A stretch of 64,000 nucleotides of DNA, taken from positions 248,001-312,000 of the forward strand of contig NZ_FTOC01000003.1 of assembly GCF_900156645.1 (NCBI RefSeq). The letters are read 5' to 3'. Position numbers and translations under genes: made by a program. The notes below the pieces were generated by a model, which was given only the letters and a program-made list of their open reading frames with translations, did no database searches and was not told the DNA's origin. Shown here piece after piece: positions 27,661 through 35,958 of the stretch; the first letter of the stretch is position 1, and each line of letters opens with the position of its first letter. Source of the stretch: Salimicrobium flavidum (GTDB lineage Bacteria; Bacillota; Bacilli; Bacillales; Halobacillaceae).

Positions 27661-28724
27661 TTGTAATCATCCGCATACAATACTTTATCAGAAAATTCAC
27701 GAATTAACTTATAATAAGTTTCATTTGGATACTTATGGAACCACCAGAAGTCTTGTGGTAAACAAGTAAAAAATGAGAAGAGTTCTTTAATCCTTTGTCC
27801 ATTATTATCATAACATAATAGAATTTCGCACATTTTTACTAATCCTGGGTAAGGATCCATGCCACCTGTACCTTTAGAAAGCCATACACATCCCTTTGCC
27901 CCCGTAGGTCTATGTTTAAGTTCTTTTTTAAACTTAATTTGTGCTTCCCTGTCGCCTTGGCAACCATAACCTGGAATTCCTGTAAGAGCACAATTATCTC
28001 TTACTCCAATAGAGACCGTTACTCTATTATCTGTTTCAGTCACCCATCTTCTTTCTTTCCCATTTTTTCCATGTGTAACGGTATTAACATCAAAATCTTG
28101 AGCTTTTTCTTTCATATCAATAATCACTGATTCTGCTGTTATTGAAAACATTATTTCATCATTTACAGAAGAGTTCACCAATTCAATCAATGAATTTTTT
28201 GCCGATTCGAACTCTTTTTCGTCAAAAGTTAAGGCCATACAAGGAGTGTCATATATTACTGACGTTTTTAGAAAAGTTTGTAAGAACCAACTGTTATGGA
28301 GAGGGTATTTTTCGTAATCTACTTTTTGGAATATAACAGTTGGAACTTCTAAAGAAGCACTATTTACTAGGCGAGGAATTCTCTGTGCAACGTTATTATA
28401 AGTTAGAAGGTGGTAAGTTAATTCTATTGAAAGAAGTGGTTTGTCTTGTGTAGCAATAATAATATCTTGAGAACACCATTGAACTAAATCCTTTATGAAG
28501 TCAGGAGAAACTACTTCTTCTTCTAGAGTAGCACCCAAATTCAAATCATATGGGTAATAAACACCTTCTAAGTAACGGTGACCTACTGCTCTTTTACCAC
28601 TAGAGCGTTTTGCTACATATACGCTATCAATTTCGAAGTCTAATTGGTCTCCAAATTCGTGAAGAAAATCCTGTATTTCAGCTTCAGTTTCCGCCCACAA
28701 TGTTATTTTTTCCAAAAGAAACAA
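27657..28724 (-). CDS. putative restriction endonuclease
   Basis: A 355-residue protein, ATG 28724. Around residue 95-130 it has KPLLSIELTYH...NNVAQRIPRLV, a pattern seen in type II restriction enzymes where Glu and the following polar residues belong to a PD-(D/E)XK-like site. The C-terminal half contains a Gly-rich GIPGYGCQGDREAQIKFK segment. Assignment rests mainly on position, since it lies opposite two methyltransferases with which it would form a type II or IIS system. The family name is not recognised. Confidence 0.6.
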   Translation of the reverse strand: MFLLEKITLWAETEAEIQDFLHEFGDQLDFEIDSVYVAKRSSGKRAVGHRYLEGVYYPYDLNLGATLEEEVVSPDFIKDLVQWCSQDIIIATQDKPLLSIELTYHLLTYNNVAQRIPRLVNSASLEVPTVIFQKVDYEKYPLHNSWFLQTFLKTSVIYDTPCMALTFDEKEFESAKNSLIELVNSSVNDEIMFSITAESVIIDMKEKAQDFDVNTVTHGKNGKERRWVTETDNRVTVSIGVRDNCALTGIPGYGCQGDREAQIKFKKELKHRPTGAKGCVWLSKGTGGMDPYPGLVKMCEILLCYDNNGQRIKELFSFFTCLPQDFWWFHKYPNETYYKLIREFSDKVLYADDYK

Positions 28725-28866
28725 ACCCTTCTATATATATATATCTTAAATTACCAATATGGTAGCACATTGTGCTCGTTCATACAACTTTATCAATGAC
28801 TATAGTCATCCATTTTTGGTATAAATGTATCAATTAGATAATAGAATTATTAAGGGATGAAAGATC

Positions 28867-29052
28867 ATGCAATATTTTTTGTTAGGAACTGTTGTTGGGA
28901 TTGCAGTATGTATAGTTGTTAATGATGGCCAAAGAAGGTATAGAGGGGAAGATATGATAAAAATTTATACTTATAAAGATTTGGTTAGTATGAAATCAGA
29001 ACTACCGAAAGTCGTTGCAGAATATATCGAAGGGGAATTTAAATTCCTCTAA
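28867..29052 (+). CDS. short protein with N-terminal membrane segment
   Basis: A 61-residue product, ATG 28867 behind AAGGGATGAAAG. It has a hydrophobic stretch (residues 3-19) and a polar tail that ends abruptly. It could be a small membrane protein or the start of a truncated gene. The stretch 29053-29267 after it has no clear gene. Confidence 0.4.
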   Translation: MQYFLLGTVVGIAVCIVVNDGQRRYRGEDMIKIYTYKDLVSMKSELPKVVAEYIEGEFKFL

Positions 29053-29267
29053 GATTAATTAGGTGTAAGGTTAATTTATGGGAGTTTTCACTTCTGCTTT
29101 TTCACCTATGATAATATGGGAAAGTAAGGAAGAAATGAATCGGAAACTACAGAACACTTCAAATATTGAATAATGTTCATAGGGAAGAATGTCCACCAGA
29201 TTGAAAACTTATGAGCTCAAGAATTAAATAATACAAATGTATTAAGAGTAATATGGTAGAAGGGAGA

Positions 29268-30482
29268 ATGAAAATGGGAATGCATGACCGGTTACTAGAT
29301 AGGCAAAGTGAGTATGGCTTTACTACTTTTGGTGATAATTATGTGTGTGCACAGTGTATAAATGAAAATGTTCTACAAACCTATATTAAGGAAAATGCAT
29401 GCTCGACTTATTGTGACTACTGTGGACGTAATAATGAGGAAGGTTCCTGGATAGCAGCAGATATTGATGAGGTGATGGAATTTATAATTGACCATATTAA
29501 ATATGAGTGGGGGAACCCTGATGATGAAGGTGTTGGTTATGACTCAAGAGAAGGAGGGTATCTTGGGGTTTCTGTTTATGATGGCTGGGATTTTTCTGAA
29601 GATGTTTTATGTGATGAAGCGGAAATTGAAAATTCCGATTTAATAGAAGATATAAGAGAAAAATTAATGGATACAATGTGGTGTGAAATTGACCCATATG
29701 GATTATCTAAGGGAGAGGAATTGTCTTTCTCTTGGAGGGCTTTTTCAAATCTGGTTAAATATGAGACTAGATATGTATTCTATAAAGTAACAGATTCTAA
29801 CGCTGACGACAGTTTCATTAATCCTTATGAAATTATAGATTTTATTGGTTCAATGGTGGCAGATATAGGTCTGATCAAAAATATACCTTCCAAAGAAATA
29901 TTTTACAGAGTTCGTGTTTCTAGTGATGGGGAATTCTTTTATTCTTCTAAAAAAATAGGGACACCACCCAGGGAATATGCTATTAATTCTAATAGAATGA
30001 GTCCCGCAGGTATTCCTATGTTTTATGGTGCTGCCGAGAAAGAAACAGCTCTTAAGGAAGTTGACTATAATCCCCGTAAAGACGTAGTAGCAAGCATTGG
30101 AGAGTTCAAGAATAATAGGGATTTAACCATTCTTGATTTAACATTACTACCTAAAGTACCTAGTATTTTTAATGAAGATGAAAGAGAAAAAAGACATGTA
30201 ATACATTTTTTCTACAACTTTCTTGATGACTTTACTAAACCTATTAGTAAAGATGGCAAAGAACATGTTGATTATGTTCCAACTCAAATAGTTACTGAAT
30301 ATTTTAGACACATATTTAAAACTGAAAAATGCGAGTCTCTAGATGGTATTAGATTTAAAAGTTCTAGGGATGGAAAACAATCCTACGTTCTCTTCTTTGA
30401 AAATAAGGATTTTGGAGAACAGGATGGTAACAGCACTGCATGTGAGATGATATTAACTAAGGTATCACACTTAACTAGCTGA
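29268..30482 (+). CDS. RES-domain protein with HEPN/RES N-terminal domain (toxin-like)
   Basis: A protein of about 404 residues (start ATG 29268 or 29274 behind AGAAGGGAG). The N-terminus has a zinc-ribbon (CAQC...CDYC) and the acidic helical region found before RES domains in HEPN/RES proteins. The C-terminal half is RES-like: FYRVR, PREYAINSNRMSPAGIPMFYGA, then KEVDY and GEF. RES domains degrade NAD+ in toxin-antitoxin systems and occur in phage defence. No Xre-type antitoxin gene is adjacent, which differs from the classic Xre-RES pair and fits the solitary two-domain form. Confidence 0.75.
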   Translation: MKMGMHDRLLDRQSEYGFTTFGDNYVCAQCINENVLQTYIKENACSTYCDYCGRNNEEGSWIAADIDEVMEFIIDHIKYEWGNPDDEGVGYDSREGGYLGVSVYDGWDFSEDVLCDEAEIENSDLIEDIREKLMDTMWCEIDPYGLSKGEELSFSWRAFSNLVKYETRYVFYKVTDSNADDSFINPYEIIDFIGSMVADIGLIKNIPSKEIFYRVRVSSDGEFFYSSKKIGTPPREYAINSNRMSPAGIPMFYGAAEKETALKEVDYNPRKDVVASIGEFKNNRDLTILDLTLLPKVPSIFNEDEREKRHVIHFFYNFLDDFTKPISKDGKEHVDYVPTQIVTEYFRHIFKTEKCESLDGIRFKSSRDGKQSYVLFFENKDFGEQDGNSTACEMILTKVSHLTS

Positions 30483-30551
30483 ATTTAAAAAACTTCATTT
30501 TATTCATTACGGTGAAGATATATTAATGTTAAACATAATGGATAGCAGGGG

Positions 30552-31886
30552 ATGAAAAAGATGAGTGGAAACAGAAGCTTTTTATATAGTTTGAATCCAA
30601 TTGGAATAGGGACAAATTCCGTGGAAAGTATAACCAGTTATATTAAAAGGATATCTGACGAACATTTAGTACCGTCTACTCGATTATTAGATTTTATATT
30701 GGAAAAGTACGGTGACTCAGGTTATTTAAGAAGATACAATTTCAAAGGAAAGAAAGTATCTAAAATACTAACAAATACAGAATTTGGACTAAAATTTTTG
30801 GAAGCACTTACGTTTTCTTCACCCAGAGATGATCTGCACTATATGACAATGTTAAATTTGAGTAGAATGTTAAATAAACTCAAATTCAATGAGTATAGAA
30901 AATGGTGCCCTATGTGCATTGAAAAAATGAAGGAAGATGGAGGAATCTTCTATGAACCATTGATATGGACAATTTATGATGTTAAATACTGTAAGGAACA
31001 TAATGTATATTTAAGTGAACGATGTGAACATTGTAATAGTAAGTTGAATCACATCCATCCTAGTAACTTAATAGCGTTTTGCTATAACTGTCACTCCTTC
31101 CTTGGGGGAACAGGAGTGAGGATAGATTCTAATGTAGAAGTGATTGATAAGCATAATTTGAATAATTTTGAAGAGTTAATTGCCAAAATACCAAATATGA
31201 ATAGTTGTCCAGTTAAATTGTTCAACACATTTTTTATTAGAAATTTAAAAGATCGAACTGGTTCTATAGAGGTTATTGCTGAGGCCTCAGGAGTGAAAGA
31301 ATCAACGGTTTACGCTTGGATAAGGGGAGATTACAGCCCTAAAGTTCAAAATATTTTGAATATATCTTATTCTTTTGATATTTCAGTTTATGATTTAATG
31401 TTTCAAAAAGGAATTGAGAAAATAACTAAGGGTCAAATTAGTAATAGTATCCCATTAAAAAGAACTGCAGCATTTGAATATACTAGTGGGCTTGATATTG
31501 TAGGATCAGATGTAGAAGTTCGTAGGTTATTTATTGAGAAGGAATTGGATAGAGCTTTAAAAACGAAAATTCCTATAAGCAAGAACGATTTTTTAATAAA
31601 GGTTAATATTTCTGAACGTACTTTAAGGAAATATCAGAATAAAAAAGTGAATGAGTTAGTTCAAAGGTACGAAGAATATCAAAAAAATGAAGTAAGGAAG
31701 AGGGAGAATGAAACTAAAAAACTAATTTATGAAGCAATTATGCTTTTGCATTCTAACGATGTTTATCCGAGCGTGGATACTGTTGCAGCAAAAATTAACT
31801 CTCCTAACGTTTTTCGGATTCAAAAATACAATAAATATAGGAAAGAGTTATTGGAAGAGCTAGGGTATAATTTTGATGAAGCATAA
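30552..31886 (+). CDS. tniQ: TniQ/TnsD-family protein, element 2, second copy
   Basis: A 444-residue TniQ protein (ATG 30552 or 30561 after CAGGGG). It shows LNPIGIGTNSVESITSYIKR, Cys/His pairs (WCPMC, CKEH, CEHC, CYNC), a central HTH-like segment (VKESTVYAWIRGDYSPKVQN) and the C-terminal YPSVDTVAAKI...Y module. It resembles the second TniQ of element 1. It has moved away from the tns core and sits at the right end, where its stop codon TAA lies inside the first right-end TnsB-like site. Confidence 0.88.
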   Translation: MKKMSGNRSFLYSLNPIGIGTNSVESITSYIKRISDEHLVPSTRLLDFILEKYGDSGYLRRYNFKGKKVSKILTNTEFGLKFLEALTFSSPRDDLHYMTMLNLSRMLNKLKFNEYRKWCPMCIEKMKEDGGIFYEPLIWTIYDVKYCKEHNVYLSERCEHCNSKLNHIHPSNLIAFCYNCHSFLGGTGVRIDSNVEVIDKHNLNNFEELIAKIPNMNSCPVKLFNTFFIRNLKDRTGSIEVIAEASGVKESTVYAWIRGDYSPKVQNILNISYSFDISVYDLMFQKGIEKITKGQISNSIPLKRTAAFEYTSGLDIVGSDVEVRRLFIEKELDRALKTKIPISKNDFLIKVNISERTLRKYQNKKVNELVQRYEEYQKNEVRKRENETKKLIYEAIMLLHSNDVYPSVDTVAAKINSPNVFRIQKYNKYRKELLEELGYNFDEA

Positions 31887-32076
31887 GTTTTCCTAAAGTT
31901 CTTTAATGAAGCATAAAGCTTCCTAAAGTTCAAAAAATGAAGTAATAGAGTTTCCTAGAGTTCAATTATCGAAGAGTGTTTTAGTGATTACATTGAAAGA
32001 ACTACTGTAAACCCTTGCCATGACTGGGGTGGAAGACTTATGCTTCATTGGGGGAAATTTAATGCTTCACGTCACA
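31878..32076. repeat. right end of element 2 with five TnsB-like sites
   Basis: Three inner sites in minus orientation lie at 31878-31900, 31908-31930 and 31938-31962, each ending CCTA.AGTT. Two outer sites in plus orientation lie at 32031-32047 and 32052-32076. The terminus ATGCTTCACGTCACA ends at 32076. The repeat spacing near 30 bases inside and 20 bases outside matches the right end of element 1. Confidence 0.87.
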
Positions 32077-32081
32077 TTTAT
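32077..32081. repeat. TTTAT target duplication, right of element 2
   Basis: Direct repeat of 11708-11712. It marks the junction with chromosomal DNA. Confidence 0.88.
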
Positions 32082-32121
32082 CAGAACTTTTAAATCACCT
32101 CACGTGTCAGGAGTTTTATCA

Positions 32122-32424
32122 TTGAAGCTTCTTGGATCACTCCTTCTATTATTGTTGATCATACCTGTTCTTGTATCGGGATGTGGTTTCACTTCGGATG
32201 AACCTGAAGTGGAATATATACAGAAAACAGGAGTTGTCAAAGAACGGAGTGAATCCAACACCCGTATATTAGTGGAATCTGAAAAGAAAGAAGAATTGTA
32301 CTGGTTCATTATTTCGGAGGAGGAATTCCGAGCTATTGAAACCGGAGATAACGTTATCGTTACATATAATAGGTACCAGGCATGGATGACTCAAGATCCC
32401 CCATCGGAGGAGCTGAAAGTGTAA
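32122..32424 (+). CDS. DUF3221-like lipoprotein, upstream region cut by transposon
   Basis: A 100-residue lipoprotein starting at TTG 32122 with TCAGGAG eight bases upstream. The signal peptide ends in the lipobox VSGC. The rest resembles DUF3221 (short beta-rich domain: GVVKERSES..ILVES....YWFIISEEE...GDNVIV). The frame is open further upstream, but those codons belong to the transposon end and are not part of the gene. Element 2 ends 41 bases before the start, so the native promoter has probably been separated from the gene and expression may now come from the transposon end. Confidence 0.75.
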   Translation: MKLLGSLLLLLLIIPVLVSGCGFTSDEPEVEYIQKTGVVKERSESNTRILVESEKKEELYWFIISEEEFRAIETGDNVIVTYNRYQAWMTQDPPSEELKV

Positions 32425-32468
32425 AGGTTATTGATTAGCAACTCACGTCAGACGAAGGAGAAATACAT

Positions 32469-32789
32469 ATGAAAATGATAATGGAAAGAACGCACGAATA
32501 TGTTAAAGAATACGAAAAAAATGAACAGGGAGACCTTATCGAAATTGCTTCGGTATTGCGTTATTCCTCGAGCAATAAAGACGGAACGAAACGATCCAGA
32601 ACGGAATCGCTTGTCGCTTATTACCGTCCGTACCCGATTGAAAACTTGACTTTAACGGAAAGAGAAGAACTTCAGAGTTACCCTTCTATAAGGAAGGAAT
32701 CTTTCATTTCCTTGCAGGAAGCGAACCGGATCCAGGAAGATTTCAAAAAGGATCCTTATTCCATTTTCACCTTCACTCCGAGCAGGTGA
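32469..32789 (+). CDS. conserved hypothetical protein
   Basis: A 106-residue polar protein, ATG 32469 behind GAAGGAG. No membrane segment, signal peptide or recognised domain. GC content and codon use match the core chromosome, unlike the region before 32,100. Confidence 0.6.
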   Translation: MKMIMERTHEYVKEYEKNEQGDLIEIASVLRYSSSNKDGTKRSRTESLVAYYRPYPIENLTLTEREELQSYPSIRKESFISLQEANRIQEDFKKDPYSIFTFTPSR

Positions 32790-32817
32790 ATGGTTTTGAC
32801 CGGAACAGAGCTATAGG

Positions 32818-32886
32818 AAAAGCCTTTGAGTGCAGGGAGGGCCACGACATGTGTGCCGCTCTCCTTTATGCTCAAAGGCTTTTTTA
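32818..32886. terminator. bidirectional terminator before murB
   Basis: AAAAGCCTTTGAG pairs with CTCAAAGGCTTTT, with a 40-base loop that can form an inner hairpin. It serves the hypothetical gene on the plus strand and murB on the minus strand. Confidence 0.8.
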
Positions 32887-32906
32887 TCGGTATACGTTCT
32901 TAGGAT

Positions 32907-33824
32907 TTATGCTTTATCTTCTCCGATGATCCTGACTTCCCGTTCGAGATCCACGCCGGAGTTCTCTTTGACGGTCTTCTGGACATGTTCGATCACCGCA
33001 ATGTAATCCGTGGTTGTGGCGTTGTCTTTGTTTACGATGAATCCGGCATGCTTCGTGGACACTTCGGCGCCGCCGATATTCGTTCCCTGAAGCTTACTGT
33101 CCTGGATGAGTTTTCCGGCGAAATGGCCGGGTGGACGTTTGAACACACTGCCGCAGGACGGATATTCAAGTGGCTGTTTGGATTCACGACGCCAGGTCAA
33201 ATCATCCACGACGGCCTTTATGTCTTCGTATTTACCAGGTTTCAGATGGAAAGTCGCTTCCACCACGATGTCCCCGTTGTCCGGGATATTACTGCTCCGG
33301 TAATCGAGGTCGAGTTCTCTCGCGTTCCGTTTTACCAGATTCCCATGTTTGTCGACGACATAGGCGTAATCGAGCACGTCTTTGATCTCTCCGCCGTACG
33401 CACCTGCGTTCATATAAAGAGCTCCGCCGACTGTGCCCGGAATACCGCAGGCGAATTCGAGACCGGATAGATTCTGTTCCAGCGAGTAGCGGGAGGCATC
33501 GATGATCCTGGCCCCACTCTGGGCCACGAGAGTCTCCCCTTCGCTGCTGATATCATTCAGATACTTCAGGTTCATGATGACTCCGCGGATACCGCCATCT
33601 TTTATGATCAGGTTCGATCCGTTGCCGAGCAGTGTGTGCCTGATTCCGATACTGTTTGTGAACTTCACGACTTCCTGCACTTCTTTGAACGTCGTCGGCA
33701 TGACGAAAAAGTCGGCGTTGCCTCCAAGTTTCGTATATAAATGATCTTTGAGCGGTTCATCCATTTTTACATATTCAGGTTTAACAATGTCCTTCAGGGC
33801 ACTGTATATCTCGTTTTTTTCCAT
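32907..33824 (-). CDS. murB: UDP-N-acetylenolpyruvoylglucosamine reductase
   Basis: A 305-residue FAD enzyme that reduces UDP-GlcNAc-enolpyruvate to UDP-MurNAc with NADPH in peptidoglycan synthesis. The FAD-binding motifs are LGNGSNLII and [24 protein letters not shown]. The C-terminal part has [11 protein letters not shown], where Ser is the proton donor, and the catalytic Glu near the end ([10 protein letters not shown]). The family form lacks the extra Tyr loop, so it is a type II MurB. Length is normal. It is transcribed alone, opposite to ilvD. Confidence 0.95.
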   Translation of the reverse strand: MEKNEIYSALKDIVKPEYVKMDEPLKDHLYTKLGGNADFFVMPTTFKEVQEVVKFTNSIGIRHTLLGNGSNLIIKDGGIRGVIMNLKYLNDISSEGETLVAQSGARIIDASRYSLEQNLSGLEFACGIPGTVGGALYMNAGAYGGEIKDVLDYAYVVDKHGNLVKRNARELDLDYRSSNIPDNGDIVVEATFHLKPGKYEDIKAVVDDLTWRRESKQPLEYPSCGSVFKRPPGHFAGKLIQDSKLQGTNIGGAEVSTKHAGFIVNKDNATTTDYIAVIEHVQKTVKENSGVDLEREVRIIGEDKA

Positions 33825-34025
33825 ATAAGTACACTTCCTCGTCGATAATCTGTTCCTATCTAAGTTTATAACAATCTGTCTTCATTGGAAAGAGGGGACT
33901 TCTCCCTCTCGCATTAAGCATATGTTACGCCTTTGTGAAAGTTTCTCCTATTCAGAAAACTCATTGCTAAATCACCGATAAACTAGTATCATCATTGTAA
34001 ACTTGTTTTGAAAGGATGCTATGCG

Positions 34026-35720
34026 ATGTCTGAAAAGAAAGATTTGAGAATAAGAAGTAAAGTCATCAGTGACGATGAAAATAGAGTGGCGAACCGGGCG
34101 ATGCTGAGAGCCGTAGGTTTCAAGGATGAGGATTTCAAAAAGCCGATGATCGGTATTGCGAGTACGTGGAGTGAAGTTACGCCGTGTAACGTACATATTA
34201 ATGAACTGGCACGGAAAGCGAAGAGCGGAGCCGGTGATAACGGTGGAGCACCGATGATATTCAATACGATTACGGTCTCTGACGGAATTGCGATGGGGCA
34301 CGAAGGGATGCATTATTCGCTTCCGAGTCGTGAAATCATCGCGGATTCCATTGAAACGGTAACCGGAGCGGAGCGGCTCGACGGCGTCGTAGCTATCGGC
34401 GGGTGTGACAAGACGACACCTGGCTGTATGATCGCATTGAGCCGTCTGAACCTTCCATCGGTTTATATCTACGGAGGAACAATCCAGCCTGGTAAGCTCG
34501 ACGGGAAGGATATCGACATCGTTTCTTCTTTCGAGGCGGTCGGTCAGTACCAGAGTGGAGAAATCGACGCTGAACAGTTGCACCGCGTAGAGTGTAACGC
34601 CTGTCCGGGTGCAGGTGCCTGTGGCGGCATGTATACCGCGAACACAATGGCAGCGGCTGTCGAAGCTCTAGGTATGAGCATCCCTGGTTCTTCCTCGACG
34701 CCGGCGATCAACGATTATAAAGAAGAAGAGTGCCGTCAGGCCGGAGAACTCGTCGTCGAATTGCTCGAAAAAGAGATTTACCCGAAAGATATCATGACAA
34801 AAGAAGCTTTTGAAAATGCAATCACCGTAGTGATGGCGCTTGGTGGTTCGACGAACGCGTTCCTTCACCTGACAGCGATGGCCAACGCAGCAGAAGTGGA
34901 TATCGACCTGGATGATTTCGAACGTATCCGCCGTAAAGTCCCTTTCCTCGCAGATATGAAACCGAGCGGAACGTACGTCATGCAGGACCTTTACGAAGCG
35001 GGTGGCGTGCCTGCTGTGATGAAGCTTCTCAATGATAATGGGTACTTGCGCGGGGACTGCCTGACAGTGACAGGCAAGACGATCTCCGAGAATCTTGAAA
35101 GCGTCGATCCACTGAAGGACGGCCAGAAAGTCATCCGTCCGCTTGATAATCCGATCAAAGCGGAAGGTTCTCTCGTATTGATGAAAGGGAATCTCGCGCC
35201 GGACGGAGCTGTAGCGAAAATGTCAGGCCTTAAAATCACCAACTTTGAAGGTCCGACGAAAGTATACGACAGCGAAGCCGAAGCGACAGCCGCGATTTCG
35301 AACAGTGAAGTGAAAGAAGGCGACGTCGTCGTCATCAGAAATGTCGGTCCAAAAGGCGGACCGGGTATGCCTGAGATGCTTTCGATCACTGCGATGCTTG
35401 TCGGACAGGGACTCGGTGGCAAAGTGGCCCTTCTTACGGATGGTCGTTTCTCCGGTGGCAGCCACGGATTCGTCATCGGTCATATTTCTCCTGAAGCTTA
35501 TGTCGGTGGTCCGATCGGGTTGCTTGAGAACGGAGATATCATCAACATCGATAGTAAAACCCAGGAAATCAATATGAAAGTGAGTGACGAAGAACTCGAA
35601 GCACGGAAGAACCGCTGGGAACGTCCGGAACCGAAATATAAGCGCGGCGTTCTCGCCAAATATTCGAAACTCGTTTCCTCTGCGGCCAAAGGAGCGGTCA
35701 CAGACGACCCTGACGAATAA
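34026..35720 (+). CDS. ilvD: dihydroxy-acid dehydratase
   Basis: A 564-residue Fe-S enzyme that dehydrates 2,3-dihydroxy acids to 2-oxo acids, the shared third step of valine and isoleucine synthesis (and of pantothenate). Motifs: [10 protein letters not shown] and [16 protein letters not shown] contain the cluster cysteines, and [20 protein letters not shown] lies near the end. The ATG at 34026, with GAAAGGA upstream, is taken as start rather than the TTG at 34008. It stands alone rather than in an ilv-leu operon. Confidence 0.95.
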   Translation: MSEKKDLRIRSKVISDDENRVANRAMLRAVGFKDEDFKKPMIGIASTWSEVTPCNVHINELARKAKSGAGDNGGAPMIFNTITVSDGIAMGHEGMHYSLPSREIIADSIETVTGAERLDGVVAIGGCDKTTPGCMIALSRLNLPSVYIYGGTIQPGKLDGKDIDIVSSFEAVGQYQSGEIDAEQLHRVECNACPGAGACGGMYTANTMAAAVEALGMSIPGSSSTPAINDYKEEECRQAGELVVELLEKEIYPKDIMTKEAFENAITVVMALGGSTNAFLHLTAMANAAEVDIDLDDFERIRRKVPFLADMKPSGTYVMQDLYEAGGVPAVMKLLNDNGYLRGDCLTVTGKTISENLESVDPLKDGQKVIRPLDNPIKAEGSLVLMKGNLAPDGAVAKMSGLKITNFEGPTKVYDSEAEATAAISNSEVKEGDVVVIRNVGPKGGPGMPEMLSITAMLVGQGLGGKVALLTDGRFSGGSHGFVIGHISPEAYVGGPIGLLENGDIINIDSKTQEINMKVSDEELEARKNRWERPEPKYKRGVLAKYSKLVSSAAKGAVTDDPDE

Positions 35721-35731
35721 TGACATGACCA

Positions 35732-35769
35732 GCCGCTCTCCTTGATTAATAGGGAGGGCGGCTTTTTTT
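35732..35769 (+). terminator. ilvD terminator
   Basis: GCCGCTCTCC pairs with GGGAGGGCGGC around TTGATTAATA, followed by seven T. Between here and the next gene (35770-35958) there is only a likely promoter (CTAATATAAT near 35890). Confidence 0.9.
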
Positions 35770-35958
35770 GTGGGGGAGGGGAAGGTCATTGCGTTGAGGT
35801 ATTTTGATCCACGGCCCAAAACGGGTGAGATTTTACGTGATATGCTCCCATGAATGTTGAGAATCAGAAGGAAGTTTCGACTTTTTCTAATATAATGTTT
35901 AACTACCGTTTTTTCAGGAAACATACAAAGCAAACACGTTTTGAAGGAGTGAAAGGCT

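Larger units (their letters stand above)
11713..32076 (+). mobile_element. Tn7-like transposon, element 2 (complete, 20,364 bases)
   Basis: A complete Tn7-like transposon. Its termini are inverted repeats, TGTGACGTGAAGCAT at 11713-11727 and ATGCTTCACGTCACA at 32062-32076, flanked by TTTAT on each side. It carries its own tniQ, tnsAB, tnsC and a second tniQ, all diverged homologues of those of element 1. Cargo sits on both sides of the core: an Avs-like ATPase and a small membrane protein to the left, a restriction-modification locus and a RES protein to the right. All parts are open and look functional. Confidence 0.92.

Noticed and set aside
1-32076. CRISPR-associated transposon with guide RNA
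   Set aside because: TnsAB fusion and TniQ invite this idea, but there is no repeat-spacer array, no Cascade or Cas12k gene, and the repeats at the ends are TnsB-like sites in inverted arrangement.
32062-32121. Upstream ATG at 32062 as start of the DUF3221-like lipoprotein
   Set aside because: The codon lies in the transposon terminus; TTG 32122 has the ribosome-binding site and gives a proper signal peptide.
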